Source: Natronogracilivirga saccharolytica
GTDB lineage: Bacteria > Bacteroidota > Rhodothermia > Balneolales > Natronogracilivirgulaceae
Direction of reading: 5' to 3'
DNA length: 64,000 nt
Assembly: GCF_017921895.1 (NCBI RefSeq)
Contig: NZ_JAFIDN010000004.1
Span: 225,503-289,502 of the forward strand
Shown: in pieces, positions 45,445 through 55,690 of the stretch
Numbering within the stretch: position 1 is the stretch's first letter
Layout of the letters: every line of letters starts with the position of its first letter
Position numbers and translations under genes: made by a program
Notes under the pieces: generated by a model
What the model saw: the letters and a program-made list of their open reading frames with translations, nothing else
The model's database searches: none
What the model was told of the DNA's origin: nothing

Positions 45445-47457
45445 CTACTGCTTCAGCAACTCCTCAGCCGTCGCCACTGCATTTTCCGGTGTAAAACCAA
45501 ATTTTTCAAATATGGTTTTATAGGGTGCCGATGCCCCAAAATGATCAATTGCAATCGAAACTCCATTGGGACCGGTCCATTCAGACCATCCATGGGAAAC
45601 ACCTGCTTCCATTGACAGTTTCGGTATATCATCCGAGAGAAGTACCGATTTTCTGTAGGACGCACTCTGTTTCCGGAAAAGTTCCCAGCTTGGCATGGAA
45701 ACCACTCTGGCATGAATGTTTTTTTTCGAAAGAATTCTGCGGGCCTCAACAAGATGAGATACCTCAGCACCGGTACCGATCATTACTATATCAGGATCCT
45801 TGTTTTCTGCATCCGCAAGTACATATGCACCCTTTTCGACTAATGAAGCTGACGCGAAGGTTTTCCTGTCAAGGGTCGGAATGGGCTGCCGGCTTAGTGC
45901 GATCAGTGTGGGACCGTCTGTCCGCTCCAAAGCCACTTTCCATGCCCGGGCAGTTTCATTAGCGTCGCAGGGCCTCAGAAGAACGAGGTTTGGAATCGCC
46001 CGCAGTGAAGAGAGCTGTTCTACAGGCTGATGCGTCGGGCCATCCTCGCCCAAGCCGATACTATCATGGGTGAAAACTCCGACAGATGGCAAGCCGGACA
46101 ATGCAGCCAGTCTGATTGAGGGCCGGCAGTAATCTGAAAAAATCAGGAATGTTCCTCCGAAGGGAATCAGTCCGCCATGCAGAGCAATGCCGTTCATGGC
46201 ACCCCACATCCCGTGTTCGCGGACACCATAATGGATATACCTCCCTCCTCTGTCACCGGCAGAGTATATACCTATTCCTTTGGCCTTGGTATTGTTGCTC
46301 GGTGTCAGGTCAGCCGAACCGCCAATAATATGAGGAATTTTTTGCATCAAGCTATCAAGTACTGACCCGGAAGCTTTTCTGGTTGCCATCCCTTTCGCGT
46401 CTGCTTCAAATGACGGCAATGCGTCCGCTATATCGGGAATGTTCCTGTTAATGCAGGAGTCAAGAAAGGCCGCTTTTTCCGGAGCATCTTCGGAAAGCTG
46501 ACTGACCCGCTCATTCCACTCCATTTCCACCTGCTTTCCCTTTTCAACTGCTTTTCTGAAAAAAGTTTTTACATCTTCATCAATCTGAAATTTTTGCTCC
46601 GGCTCCAGTCCCAGACGTTCTTTTGTCAGCCGGATTTCATCGTCTCCAAGCGGTGCGCCGTGAGACTCAGCAGTTCCCTGCTTGTTCGGACTTCCATAGC
46701 CAATATGTGTTTTGCAGAGTATCAGTGACGGACGCTCACTTTCCGCTTTTGCTTCGTTGGTGGCATTTCTGATGGCTTTAAAATCATGCCCGTCGATTGA
46801 AATACAATGCCAGCCATAGGCTTCGAATCGTTGTTTTACATTTTCGGAAAAAGCCAGATCAGTTGACCCGTCAATGGTTATGCCATTGTCATCATAAAAA
46901 TAAATCAGCTTTCCAAGACCCAGGTGGCCGGCAAGTGATGCTGCCTCATGACTGATCCCCTCCATCAGATCACCATCACTGACAATTGCGTAGGTATGAT
47001 GATCGATGACATTCAGGTCAATTGTGTTGCATTTATCAGCAAGATGTGTTTCGGCGATGGCCATGCCGACACCATTGGCAAAGCCTTGCCCAAGTGGTCC
47101 GGTTGTGGTTTCAACACCTTTTGTCAAACCAAACTCAGGGTGACCGGGAGTTTTGCTGTCCCACTGCCGGAACTGCTTCAGCTCCTGCAGTGGTAATGGG
47201 TACCCGGTAAGATGAAGAAGGCTGTAGAGCAACATGGAGCCGTGTCCTGCAGAGAGGACAAAACGATCACGGTCAAACCAGTCCGGGTTATCCGGATTGT
47301 GTTTTAAGAATTCGGTCCAGAGAACAAATGCGACATCTGCCATTCCCATTGGCATTCCGGGATGACCCGAGTTTGCAGCCTGCACTGCATCAATAGCCAG
47401 CCCCCTGATTGTATTGCTGCATTTGATTTGCAGATTCTTATCCATTTCACTTACCAT
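45445..47457 (-). CDS. tkt: Transketolase
   Basis: Thiamine-diphosphate enzyme of the non-oxidative pentose phosphate pathway, 670 aa. His32 in NSGHPGMP and His72 in SAGHGS are substrate and cofactor contacts. The ThDP/metal motif runs SDGDLMEG...[11 protein letters not shown] (about 160-197). The catalytic Glu is in [20 protein letters not shown], and [10 protein letters not shown] is typical of transketolase. The second ATG (47445) is an alternative start. The strong terminator at 47552-47589 separates it from the TPR gene, so it has its own promoter. Confidence 0.96.
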   Translation of the reverse strand: MVSEMDKNLQIKCSNTIRGLAIDAVQAANSGHPGMPMGMADVAFVLWTEFLKHNPDNPDWFDRDRFVLSAGHGSMLLYSLLHLTGYPLPLQELKQFRQWDSKTPGHPEFGLTKGVETTTGPLGQGFANGVGMAIAETHLADKCNTIDLNVIDHHTYAIVSDGDLMEGISHEAASLAGHLGLGKLIYFYDDNGITIDGSTDLAFSENVKQRFEAYGWHCISIDGHDFKAIRNATNEAKAESERPSLILCKTHIGYGSPNKQGTAESHGAPLGDDEIRLTKERLGLEPEQKFQIDEDVKTFFRKAVEKGKQVEMEWNERVSQLSEDAPEKAAFLDSCINRNIPDIADALPSFEADAKGMATRKASGSVLDSLMQKIPHIIGGSADLTPSNNTKAKGIGIYSAGDRGGRYIHYGVREHGMWGAMNGIALHGGLIPFGGTFLIFSDYCRPSIRLAALSGLPSVGVFTHDSIGLGEDGPTHQPVEQLSSLRAIPNLVLLRPCDANETARAWKVALERTDGPTLIALSRQPIPTLDRKTFASASLVEKGAYVLADAENKDPDIVMIGTGAEVSHLVEARRILSKKNIHARVVSMPSWELFRKQSASYRKSVLLSDDIPKLSMEAGVSHGWSEWTGPNGVSIAIDHFGASAPYKTIFEKFGFTPENAVATAEELLKQ

Positions 47458-47551
47458 ATGTTCAAGGTTTTAATAGTTGCATGATACCTGGAAATACCGG
47501 TTTTCGATGATCAACCACTCCCGATCCAATACCGAAAACAGTCATATATGT

Positions 47552-47589
47552 AAAAAAAAACTCCGGCCATATTCGTGACCGGAGTTTTT
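47552..47589 (-). terminator. Rho-independent terminator of the TPR protein gene
   Basis: Read on the minus strand, AAAAACTCCGG (47589-47579) pairs with CCGGAGTTTTT around a 12-base loop and is followed by a run of nine T (47552-47560). It lies 28 bases after the stop codon of the TPR protein gene. Confidence 0.9.
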
Positions 47590-47617
47590 GAAATTTAGTC
47601 TTAAAAAACTAAAAAAG

Positions 47618-48601
47618 CTATTCGCAGTTGAGCTCGTGCTCCATTTCATGTTCGGCGGGTGATCTGTATTCGCCGACCATGGCATTTTCGAAAGCGCTGC
47701 AGGCATCTGCGGTATTATCAAGTCCTTTATGTGCAAGACCCAGCTCAAAATATATACGTGCATGGTCTTCTCTGCCTCCATCCTCCAGTTCCAGGGCCCT
47801 TTCTGCACTGCTCAGTGCATCAGAATGACGCTCAAGGTAATTATAGGTTTCAGCAAAGCGGTAGTGAAGTCTTGCACTTTCGCCATATCCGGCCGCTCTG
47901 TTAAGCAGGTCAAGTGCGCGGTTGTAATTTTCTTCCTCGATCTGCTCAGACGCACGATATACAAGGTAGTCTCTTGCTGCACGCTCACTTCGTTCTACGT
48001 TTTCCTCATCATCCGCTTCCCTTGCAAGTTCAATGGAAGTATCGAAGTGCTCAAGTGCCTGATCCAAATCCCCGAAACGACGGTATACAAGTCCTTTTTG
48101 ATAGTATGCGCTTACATATGAGGGGTTGAGCTCAAGCGCTTTTTCATACTGCTCAAGTGCTTCATCATTCATTTCATCCCGGTATAACTGATTACCCAGG
48201 TTCAGGTGCAGCGCCGGCAGATTACCGCGGGCACGACGGAGAATGTCTTCATCATCATATTCTTCCGCATATTCAATGGCCAGTTGAAAACCTTCGATGG
48301 CCTCTTCGAGTTCTCGGTCTCTGACAAGCTGAGCGGCATGCATAAATGCCAGACGCGGTATTTGTCCGACGGCACGGTCACGAATATCATCGGCTTCCGA
48401 TCCCACCTGATCGGCTATTTCGATCGTTTCCTTGAATTTTTCAATAGCGCCAAGATTATCCCCTTCTTCATTGAACAAGGCGAAACCTTCGTTAAAAGTC
48501 GAAATGGCATCTTCTCTGGACTGGGCATCTGCAGAGTAATTCACTGCAAAAACCAACAGCAGAGCGGTGAAGATCGATAAAGAGCTTTTGACAGCTTTCA
48601 T
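47618..48601 (-). CDS. Exported tetratricopeptide-repeat protein
   Basis: A 327-residue acidic protein with a signal peptide (SLSIFTALLLVFAVNYSADAQ). Several TPR units follow; the clearest is NLGNQLYRDEMNDEALEQYEKALELNP and its neighbour AYYQKGLVYRRFGDLDQALEHFDTSIELA. TPR domains mediate protein-protein contacts; in the periplasm they are found in envelope assembly and secretion complexes. There is one Cys pair late in the protein (ACSAF and ELNCE) that could form a disulfide. It is a single-gene unit with a strong terminator. No specific function is visible. Confidence 0.8.
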   Translation of the reverse strand: MKAVKSSLSIFTALLLVFAVNYSADAQSREDAISTFNEGFALFNEEGDNLGAIEKFKETIEIADQVGSEADDIRDRAVGQIPRLAFMHAAQLVRDRELEEAIEGFQLAIEYAEEYDDEDILRRARGNLPALHLNLGNQLYRDEMNDEALEQYEKALELNPSYVSAYYQKGLVYRRFGDLDQALEHFDTSIELAREADDEENVERSERAARDYLVYRASEQIEEENYNRALDLLNRAAGYGESARLHYRFAETYNYLERHSDALSSAERALELEDGGREDHARIYFELGLAHKGLDNTADACSAFENAMVGEYRSPAEHEMEHELNCE

Positions 48602-48744
48602 AAGGCTTTACGTTGATTTTGGATTAGTAGTCGTTAGATAAACGTCTTTGAGCAGGATAATCGTACTTTTAGAGTTGCCTAATTTAACATTTTAGTTTTA
48701 TAATGCCATTAAAAATTCTCTATGGGTTATAAATGCAAAGAAAT

Positions 48745-49437
48745 CTAAAAGTTGGGCCTCAATTTATTTTCCTGATAAAAGTTATAAATAATATCCCGCG
48801 CTTCTTCAGGATCATCTGTTATATGAAACAGATCAAGATCTTCAGCGTCAATTGTACCGCTGGCGACCATCGTATTTTTCATCCATGAAATAAGACCATC
48901 CCAGTACTCTTTACCCATCATAACGATCGGAAAACGATGGATTTTCCGGGTCTGGATTAGAGTCAGGGCTTCAAAAAACTCATCCAGTGTTCCAAGGCCT
49001 CCCGGCAGCACAACAAAGCCCTGGGCATATTTCACAAACATAACCTTGCGTGCAAAAAAGTAGTTGAAGTTGATCCGGTACTCTTTTTCAATGTAATAGT
49101 TACCGTCTTCTTCCATGGGAAGCGAAATACACAATCCGACTGATGTACCTCCTCCCTCATTGGCTCCCCGGTTTCCCGCTTCCATTATCCCCGGGCCGCC
49201 ACCGGTTATAATTCCGAATCCGATCTGGGACAGCTCTTTCGCTGTCTGTACAGCCATCTGATAGTAAGGGTTGTCACTTTTTAACCTTGCCGAGCCAAAA
49301 AATGAAACGGACGGCCCTACATGGGACATACGCTCATAGCCATCCACAAACTCTCCCATAACCTTGAACACGCTCCATACATCTTTTTCAAAACGGGCAT
49401 CATACCGGCTTTGAATCTGTTGTCGTTTTTTTTCCAT
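48745..49437 (-). CDS. LOG family protein (TIGR00730-like Rossmann fold)
   Basis: A 230-residue cytoplasmic protein with the family's two signatures: GGGPGIMEAGNRGANEGGG (79-97) and VVLPGGLGTLDEFFE (142-156). The PGGxGTxxE motif is the nucleotide-monophosphate and catalytic loop of cytokinin-type phosphoribohydrolases (LOG) and nucleosidases such as PpnN. In bacteria without cytokinins these are thought to clear purine or pyrimidine nucleotide 5'-monophosphates. The older name lysine decarboxylase is a misannotation. It follows the DUF5683 gene by 23 bases and may be its operon partner. Confidence 0.88.
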   Translation of the reverse strand: MEKKRQQIQSRYDARFEKDVWSVFKVMGEFVDGYERMSHVGPSVSFFGSARLKSDNPYYQMAVQTAKELSQIGFGIITGGGPGIMEAGNRGANEGGGTSVGLCISLPMEEDGNYYIEKEYRINFNYFFARKVMFVKYAQGFVVLPGGLGTLDEFFEALTLIQTRKIHRFPIVMMGKEYWDGLISWMKNTMVASGTIDAEDLDLFHITDDPEEARDIIYNFYQENKLRPNF

Positions 49438-49460
49438 TATCTGATATTTATGTCGGTTAG

Positions 49461-50258
49461 TCAGGGGATTTGCAGGGAAATGGTAAACCGAAAACCGGTT
49501 TTATCCGGGCTGCCGGGTATCATTCCGGACGATACCTGATCAACTGCCCCGTTATGGCCGGAATAGAGCGGGCTGTCAAGCGATATATTGGCGCTTAAAT
49601 CATCACTGACATCGAAATCCCGCATCTGGGCAAACACGTAAGCGTCCACAATATTCAGCCCGTATGCAAGCAATATTCCGATAAATGTCAAATCCCTTCT
49701 GTTACGGTACATGTTTCTAGTATAACGAAGTGACTCAGGATTGGTATTGGGATCAATATGACCGGGAGTCGGCCCGAAACGCTCATCATCAGTATCAGGT
49801 TGCGAATTATAAAATGCAGCTCTGTAATCTCTGTAATTCTGATGCATCAGGATGCTGTAATAAGTCAATCCGCCAAGCAGTCCGTATATGACCGGGACTT
49901 TCCAGGTCTGTTCATTTACAACTTGCCCCCAGCCTGGTACCATGAGTGATTTTCTCCACACACTGGACGGATCGGGAACCGTGTCACGGATACCGCCTTC
50001 GGTCATATTCCCGTTGCCGTCCTGACCCGTTCTGAATTTGCTGATGACCGAACGGGAACAGGCCGGATACATGCTGATGTTGCTTATGTTATTGATGCTG
50101 GTGTTACCCGGACTGTATCTCAGAGCAATCTCACCGGAACTGGCCCCAAATCCATTATCTCCCGGATAAGCAGCGTAACCTGCAGAGGCTTGAGCATTGT
50201 GTGCACCGGTTAGCAGAAGTATGATAAGTCCTATAAACTTCCAGTACCTGTTCCGCAA
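49461..50258 (-). CDS. DUF5683 family membrane protein
   Basis: A 265-residue protein. The conserved DUF5683 core is SLMVPGWGQVVNEQTWKVPVIYG, followed by two hydrophobic helices (about 133-155 and 210-230). A signal-like hydrophobic stretch (FIGLIILLLTGAHNAQA) lies at the start if TTG at 50258 is used. That start falls 10 bases after the parB stop; an ATG at 50345 would overlap parB by 77 bases. DUF5683 proteins are typical of Bacteroidota-type bacteria and often follow parA-parB, as here. Role unknown; a link to segregation or the envelope is inference. Confidence 0.75.
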   Translation of the reverse strand: MRNRYWKFIGLIILLLTGAHNAQASAGYAAYPGDNGFGASSGEIALRYSPGNTSINNISNISMYPACSRSVISKFRTGQDGNGNMTEGGIRDTVPDPSSVWRKSLMVPGWGQVVNEQTWKVPVIYGLLGGLTYYSILMHQNYRDYRAAFYNSQPDTDDERFGPTPGHIDPNTNPESLRYTRNMYRNRRDLTFIGILLAYGLNIVDAYVFAQMRDFDVSDDLSANISLDSPLYSGHNGAVDQVSSGMIPGSPDKTGFRFTISLQIP

Positions 50259-50268
50259 CCCGGGCGGA

Positions 50269-51177
50269 TCATTCCTGAGCCGATTCCAGCAGTGATATGA
50301 GCCTTTCGAAATCGTCATCAGAGTAATATTCAAGGCGAATTTCACCGCCTTTATTTTTCTTTTTTATCTGAACCCTGGTACTGTACTTGTTTCTCAAACG
50401 GTTTGATATCTCCATAAGATGCACATCCTTCTGGTCCTTTTCTTTCAGAAGTTTGTTGCGGGACTTTTTCTTCTGATCCAGCTTGCGCACGGCATCTTCT
50501 ATTTGCCGTACCGACCAGTCCTCTTCAATGGCCTTGTTCAGCAGTTTATCCTGCACTTTCGGATCTTCTATGGTAATTAAGGTCCGGGCATGGCCTGTGC
50601 TGATCTTGTTTGTCTTAAGCGCAGACTGTATGGTCGGACGCAGATTCAGCAGCCTGAGCATATTGGTAACCGTCGATCTGTTCTTTCCCAGCTTTTTTGC
50701 GACCTGGTCCTGGGTAAAATCGCATTCTTCCAAAAGCCTCTTGTATCCGAGGGCTACTTCGATTGGGTTCAGCTGTTCGCGCTGAACATTTTCAATCAAT
50801 GCAAAGGCAATGATGTCGTCATCATCGACCTCGCGGATGTACGCAGGTATGGTTGTGATTCCAGCCATTTTTGTCGCCCTGAGACGACGCTCACCGCTAA
50901 TAAGCTCGAACTTGTCCTCACTTATGGCTCTGACGGTTACGGGCTGAATCAATCCATGCTGCCTGATGGAGTCGGATAACTCCTGCAGTTTAATCTCATC
51001 AAAATCTTCACGCGGCTGATGCGGGTTAGGACGGATATCCGAAACGGGCAGCTCTACGGTAATATTTACTCTTTTCAGTACCTGATGCTCCCTGGATCCG
51101 CCGGACTCCGAGGTTTGATCATCCTCATATTCCGGGAAAAAAGCTCCGAGACCTCTTCCTAAAACTTTCTTAGTCAT
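50269..51177 (-). CDS. parB: Chromosome partition protein ParB
   Basis: CTPase that binds parS and loads SMC and ParA on the origin region, 302 aa. The N terminus KKVLGRGLGAFFPE is typical of chromosomal ParB. The CTP-binding GERRLR motif is at 95-100, preceded by IRPNPHQPR. A helix-turn-helix follows (FTQDQVAKKLGKNRSTVTNMLRLL, about 153-176), then a basic linker and a C-terminal dimer domain (EIRLEYYSDDDFERLISLL). It lies 27 bases after parA. No parS (TGTTTCACGTGAAACA) was found in the window. Confidence 0.94.
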   Translation of the reverse strand: MTKKVLGRGLGAFFPEYEDDQTSESGGSREHQVLKRVNITVELPVSDIRPNPHQPREDFDEIKLQELSDSIRQHGLIQPVTVRAISEDKFELISGERRLRATKMAGITTIPAYIREVDDDDIIAFALIENVQREQLNPIEVALGYKRLLEECDFTQDQVAKKLGKNRSTVTNMLRLLNLRPTIQSALKTNKISTGHARTLITIEDPKVQDKLLNKAIEEDWSVRQIEDAVRKLDQKKKSRNKLLKEKDQKDVHLMEISNRLRNKYSTRVQIKKKNKGGEIRLEYYSDDDFERLISLLESAQE

Positions 51178-51204
51178 AATGATCCATCCTTGCAGTCTGC
51201 CTTT

Positions 51205-52023
51205 TTAATTTGATGCCTGCTTATTCTTTTCAGCGAATACGGAGCTGTGTTTAAAACGTTTTTTGTTTCTCCTGACAATCTCCTTTGCCAGTGCCAGATA
51301 ATTTTTCGACCCGATAGAGACGGAGTCATACAATAAAGCCGGTTTGCCGAAACTGGGTGCTTCGGCAAGCCTGATATTACGGGAGATGACCGTTTCAAAT
51401 ACCCGGTTGTCGAAATATCTTTTGACCTCTTCGGCAACCTGATTGGAAAGCCTTGTCCGCGTGTCATACATCGTAAGCACAACACCCTCGATGTCAAGAT
51501 CCGTGTTCAGATGCTGGCGCACGATTTTTATGGTATTGAGAAGCTGCCCCAGACCCTCGAGCGCGAAATATTCACACTGTACAGGAATGAGAACCGAATC
51601 AGAAGCGGTCAGTGCATTAATTGTAAGCAATCCCAGCGACGGCGGACAGTCAATGATGATAAAATCATATTCGTCCCTGATATCGGTAATGGCATTTCTG
51701 AGGATCTTCTCCCTGTGAGGTCTGTCTACCATTTCAATTTCGGCACCAACAAGGTTGATGTGTGAAGGTATGACATCCAGATAAGGCAATTCGGTTTTTT
51801 TTACTGCCTTCCCGGCATTGTATCCTTCTACCATGACCTGATACACGGAGTACTCTATAGCCTTGTACTCAAACCCGGTGCCGCTTGTGGAATTGCTCTG
51901 CGGATCAATATCGATAAGCAGTGTAGTGTGCTCTATCGCTGCAAGACTTGCTGCCAGGTTTATAGCTGTTGTTGTCTTTCCTACTCCACCTTTTTGGTTT
52001 GCTACAGAGATAACTTTTCCCAT
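51205..52023 (-). CDS. parA: Chromosome partition ATPase ParA (Soj)
   Basis: Walker-type ATPase that moves ParB-parS complexes along the nucleoid, 272 aa. The deviant Walker [10 protein letters not shown] starts at residue 11 with the two Lys; the Walker A' region is [11 protein letters not shown] and [11 protein letters not shown] is Walker B. It has no N-terminal DNA-binding domain, so it is the chromosomal type. It is the first gene of parA-parB-DUF5683-LOG, starting 182 bases after the anti-sigma gene. Confidence 0.95.
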   Translation of the reverse strand: MGKVISVANQKGGVGKTTTAINLAASLAAIEHTTLLIDIDPQSNSTSGTGFEYKAIEYSVYQVMVEGYNAGKAVKKTELPYLDVIPSHINLVGAEIEMVDRPHREKILRNAITDIRDEYDFIIIDCPPSLGLLTINALTASDSVLIPVQCEYFALEGLGQLLNTIKIVRQHLNTDLDIEGVVLTMYDTRTRLSNQVAEEVKRYFDNRVFETVISRNIRLAEAPSFGKPALLYDSVSIGSKNYLALAKEIVRRNKKRFKHSSVFAEKNKQASN

Positions 52024-52205
52024 ACAATAAAACGTAATTTATCCGGACTTGGCGATTAAATCTGCGCTGGTCAACACAAATTTTCACAAACCGTAAAGGT
52101 AAGAATATATTTTGAAAGGTGGCAGTATAAACTGTCCGGGGTGAAGCAACTGAAGCAAAATTTAATGTAAGAATGCAGGTCGTATAGAATCAGCTATAGG
52201 CGTCT

Positions 52206-52811
52206 TTATTGTCCGGTTCCGGTTAACTGGAAATCTCGAAATGCTGGTGACATGACAGGTGTCTGCATATTGGTGACACCGCTCTGTGTATTGTCACGGT
52301 GAACAGAGTCTGCAGCAGCGTGCCGTTCTGCCTGCTCGACGGGAGAGATAAAATTGCCCTGGTCAGCCTTGAAATCAAAAAGAGAATGATTATCGGACTG
52401 GCTGGTAGTGATAACTGTGCCACCGGAACTACCCGCTTTGTTCATTTCCGATGATACCGGAGTAATATCTGCCGAGTCGCCGTTTCCTGCCGGAAGAAGA
52501 TAGGCAGTTGATATCATCAAACTGAAAATGACAATGGCGGCGGTTGCAAGCAGACCGGGGTTTTTCCATTGGCTGCCAAAAAGCTGCTGCTGATTCGAGT
52601 ATTCTCTTGCCTGTTCTATCACCGCTTCGCTGATATTGTCAGGCGGACTCATTTCGGGCAGTTTTTTGAGCTTGCGCCATGTGCTTTTCAGACTTTCAAT
52701 CTCGATAAGCAGGTTCTGATCGTAGTTCATCGCCTGCTCGACCAGGGTTATTTCAGAAGGATCCAGTTCGTCGAACACATACTTGACACATAGCTCATCT
52801 ACGTTCGACAT
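52206..52811 (-). CDS. Anti-sigma factor, single-pass membrane protein
   Basis: A 201-residue protein. The N-terminal 85 residues are helical and charged, with one membrane helix at about 86-107 and a periplasmic Ser/Asp-rich tail. It has no HxxxCxxC zinc motif, unlike ZAS anti-sigma proteins. The gene overlaps the sigma factor gene by 17 bases, and an AAGAAG lies before the ATG at 52811; ATGs at 52829 and 52841 are less likely. The sigma-binding role is inferred from topology and position. Release of the sigma factor could depend on cleavage of this protein. Confidence 0.65.
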   Translation of the reverse strand: MSNVDELCVKYVFDELDPSEITLVEQAMNYDQNLLIEIESLKSTWRKLKKLPEMSPPDNISEAVIEQAREYSNQQQLFGSQWKNPGLLATAAIVIFSLMISTAYLLPAGNGDSADITPVSSEMNKAGSSGGTVITTSQSDNHSLFDFKADQGNFISPVEQAERHAAADSVHRDNTQSGVTNMQTPVMSPAFRDFQLTGTGQ

Positions 52812-53424
52812 ATTTTTCTTCTTTTCCATGTTCTTTATCAAACATTTTTCTCAGGTTAATAAGAGCATATCTCATTCTTCCAAGTGCCGTATTGATCGAC
52901 ACATTGGTCAGTTCAGCTATCTCTTTAAATGACATCTCGTAATAATGCCTAAGCATTACCACTTCCCTTTGTTCCTTGGGAAGCTTGGAGATGTGTTTCA
53001 TAAGGCTGTTCTTGGCTTCCCCTTTTTCGATGACTTCCTGTGCGTCATCGAGCGTCTCATCGGTCAGCCTGTCGTAAAAATCATAATCAGGATCATCCTG
53101 TGCATTTACATCCACAAACCGCTTTTTCTTGCGCAGATAGTCAATGGTTGCATTGTGCGCGATACGCATAACCCAGGCGATCCATTTACCCTGTTCGTTG
53201 TAAGTCTCATCCATTTTGGTGATGACCTTGGTAAATGTCTCCTGAAATATGTCGTTTGCGATTTCTGCATTCCCGACCATACTGTAGATGTAGGAGTAAA
53301 TCTTGGACTGATGACGATCAAGGAGCTGCTTGAATGCCTCCTGATCATTGTGCTTGCGATAACGCTGCACAAGTTCGTGGTCATCAACCTGATGCAAGTG
53401 GGTATGAGATTTTTGCGACATCAT
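52795..53424 (-). CDS. ECF-family RNA polymerase sigma factor
   Basis: A 209-residue group IV sigma factor. Region 2 runs about 30-105, with DIFQETFTKV (2.2) and WIAWVMRIAHNATIDYLRKKKR (2.4). Region 4 is KLPKEQREVVMLRHYYEMSFKEIAELTNVSINTALGRMRYAL, a helix-turn-helix for the -35 element. No sigma 1.1 or region 3 is present. It is co-transcribed and overlaps with the anti-sigma gene behind it. The first two codons are both ATG. The 264 bases before it show no clear autoregulatory promoter that I can name. Confidence 0.92.
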   Translation of the reverse strand: MMSQKSHTHLHQVDDHELVQRYRKHNDQEAFKQLLDRHQSKIYSYIYSMVGNAEIANDIFQETFTKVITKMDETYNEQGKWIAWVMRIAHNATIDYLRKKKRFVDVNAQDDPDYDFYDRLTDETLDDAQEVIEKGEAKNSLMKHISKLPKEQREVVMLRHYYEMSFKEIAELTNVSINTALGRMRYALINLRKMFDKEHGKEEKYVERR

Positions 53425-53688
53425 ATTAGCCTTTAAACGCTGAGAAATTGAGTGATATTGCCTGCATGGCAGGTGTTCTAGTGTTAAGAACTGTAACTGT
53501 TTCCGTATAGGCTTTTAACTGGTTTTTATTGAGGGTCGCAATAATATCAACAATAAAGCATTTTAAATCATTTCGCAAATGCTGATACTGCGACTCTTGT
53601 CATTACTTTTACACATCAGATTGACATAATGCCTAAATTCATTCTGTCAACTACCTACTTTTACGAACAAGAAGAGCTGCGGTTCGAA

Positions 53689-55536
53689 TTATTTTTCTTC
53701 TTTTTGTTCCGGTGAAAAGTATGAGAAGACTGCTGTGGCTGATTTTTTCCCGACAACCTGTTTCAAAGTCTCAAAGTCCTGTTTTGCCACTTCAGCTGCC
53801 GAACCAAAATGCTTTATCAATTTTTCTGATGATTTCACCCCGATTCCGGGGATTTCCTGCAGTTCGGAACGGAATGTCTGTTTGCTTCTTACATCACGAT
53901 GAAAGGTGATGGCAAATCTGTGAGCTTCATCCCTGATTCGCTGCAACAGCTTAAGGCTTGATGATGATTTTGGTATCATGACCGGATACGTTTCGCCGGG
54001 GAAAAAGATCTCCTCAAGTCTTTTTGCCAATCCAATTACCGCCAGGTCATTATGCATTCCGATCTCCTTCAGTGTTTCTACCGAACCTGAAAGCTGGCCT
54101 TTGCCTCCATCGACAACAACAAGGTCAGGGAGCTGCCCGCCGGTTTGCTTTAAACGTTCATATCTGCGCCTGACTACCTGTCTCATCGATGCGAAATCAT
54201 CCGGTCCGTCGACATCCTTTATGTGAAAACGTTTGTATTCACTCTTTCGCGGCTGCCCGTCAACAAAGCAAACCATCGAACCGACCGTATATGCACCCTG
54301 AAAATTGGAAATATCAAAGCATTCAATCCTTCTTGGCAGGCGCTGCAATTGCAAATCCCTCTCAAGTGCTTTCACAGAATGCGGCACCCTGCCCTGATCT
54401 GCCTTAATTTTTTCAAGAACCCATTCCTTCAGAAGCAAAGAAGCATTTGCCCTGGCCATCTGAACCATCTGCGCCTTCTCCCCTCTTTGCGGTACCGTCA
54501 GAGGAACCTTTCTGTTTTTGCTTTGCCAGAGATATTCAAACAGCGGCTCATCATTTTGCAGTTCATTCCCCATGCAGACTTCATCCGGAACGGTTCCGGA
54601 TAAAGCACTTGTATAGTAGTCTTCCATGAAGGACTGCAGTAACGTCTTCCGGTCACGGCCTTCAATGTTTTTAAGAAAGCGATGGTATTTGCCAATCAGT
54701 TTTCCCTCCCTGACCTGGAAGAGCACGCCGCATGCCACATTCTCGTCCCAATCCGACTCTATGGCAAAAACATCTCTGTCCAGTCCGTCGGCAGACACCA
54801 TTTTCATTTTGGAACTGTACTTTTCCAGCGACAGGATACCATCTCTGAGAACGGCTGCTTTTTCAAATTCGAGATTTTCAGATAAGGCATCCATATCATG
54901 TTTCAAATCCCGTATAAGCTCACGTGTGTGTCCGTTAAGCAGCCTCACAACCTGATTTATCTTTTGTTTATACTCCTCCGGTTCTGTTTCATACGAACAG
55001 TTTTCAAAATAATCTTCAAAACATTTACCCCATTTCGGCATTCCTCTGCTGTGGTCGATCATTCTTGAAGAACAGGCACACGTGCACAGCCGGAAGGCTT
55101 TGCGAATGGTTTCGAGCATCAGTCTCATCTTGCCGACATGATCATAGGGTCCGTAATACCGGCTTCCGTCCCTGATTATGGTACGTGTAGGAAACACCCG
55201 GGGCCGTTCCTCGTTTGAAATACAGATATAAGGGTATGTTTTGTCATCCCTGTATAAAATATTGTATCTGGGCCGGTGTTTTTTAATCAGGTTATTTTCG
55301 AGGATCAGCGCTTCGGCCTCAGAATCGGTAATAATTACATCGAGATCGGAAATTTTCCGGACAAGTGCCTGGATTTTCCCGGTATGATCTGCAGATTTTT
55401 GAAAGTATGACCGCACCCTCTGGTTCAGGCGCTTTGCCTTTCCCACATAAATGACTTCGCCGGAATCATCTTTGAACTGATACACTCCGGGCTCGGATGT
55501 CAGGTTGTCCAGTTTCTGTAAAAGGTTTTTATTCAT
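53689..55536 (-). CDS. uvrC: Excinuclease ABC subunit C
   Basis: Makes both incisions around DNA lesions in nucleotide excision repair, 615 aa. The GIY-YIG nuclease is at the N terminus (GVYQFKDDSG at 17-26, YVGKAKRLNQR at 30-40). A UVR motif for UvrB binding follows (LEFEKAAVLRDGILSLEKY, about 223-241). The C-terminal RNase H-like nuclease shows CFDISNFQGAYTVGSMVCF and VVDGGKGQL. The end has a tandem helix-hairpin-helix (IPGIGVKSSEKLIKHFGS). The uvrA and uvrB genes are elsewhere; pcrA/uvrD is in this window. Confidence 0.96.
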   Translation of the reverse strand: MNKNLLQKLDNLTSEPGVYQFKDDSGEVIYVGKAKRLNQRVRSYFQKSADHTGKIQALVRKISDLDVIITDSEAEALILENNLIKKHRPRYNILYRDDKTYPYICISNEERPRVFPTRTIIRDGSRYYGPYDHVGKMRLMLETIRKAFRLCTCACSSRMIDHSRGMPKWGKCFEDYFENCSYETEPEEYKQKINQVVRLLNGHTRELIRDLKHDMDALSENLEFEKAAVLRDGILSLEKYSSKMKMVSADGLDRDVFAIESDWDENVACGVLFQVREGKLIGKYHRFLKNIEGRDRKTLLQSFMEDYYTSALSGTVPDEVCMGNELQNDEPLFEYLWQSKNRKVPLTVPQRGEKAQMVQMARANASLLLKEWVLEKIKADQGRVPHSVKALERDLQLQRLPRRIECFDISNFQGAYTVGSMVCFVDGQPRKSEYKRFHIKDVDGPDDFASMRQVVRRRYERLKQTGGQLPDLVVVDGGKGQLSGSVETLKEIGMHNDLAVIGLAKRLEEIFFPGETYPVMIPKSSSSLKLLQRIRDEAHRFAITFHRDVRSKQTFRSELQEIPGIGVKSSEKLIKHFGSAAEVAKQDFETLKQVVGKKSATAVFSYFSPEQKEEK

Positions 55537-55690
55537 TTTGGATTCAGCGCTTGCTCTTTACACTTTTTCGCAGATTTTCCGAATTTTTTCCTGTCCTGAA
55601 GCTGTGCTGCAGGGAATCAGAACATTCATGTGACCTTGGCTTGAAATATTGTATTATTGCTTCATCCAACCAACTGCCTGAAAATTACAA

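Noticed and set aside
50269..51177. A parS centromere near parAB
   Set aside because: No TGTTTCACGTGAAACA-like 16-mer was seen in the window; sites may lie outside it.
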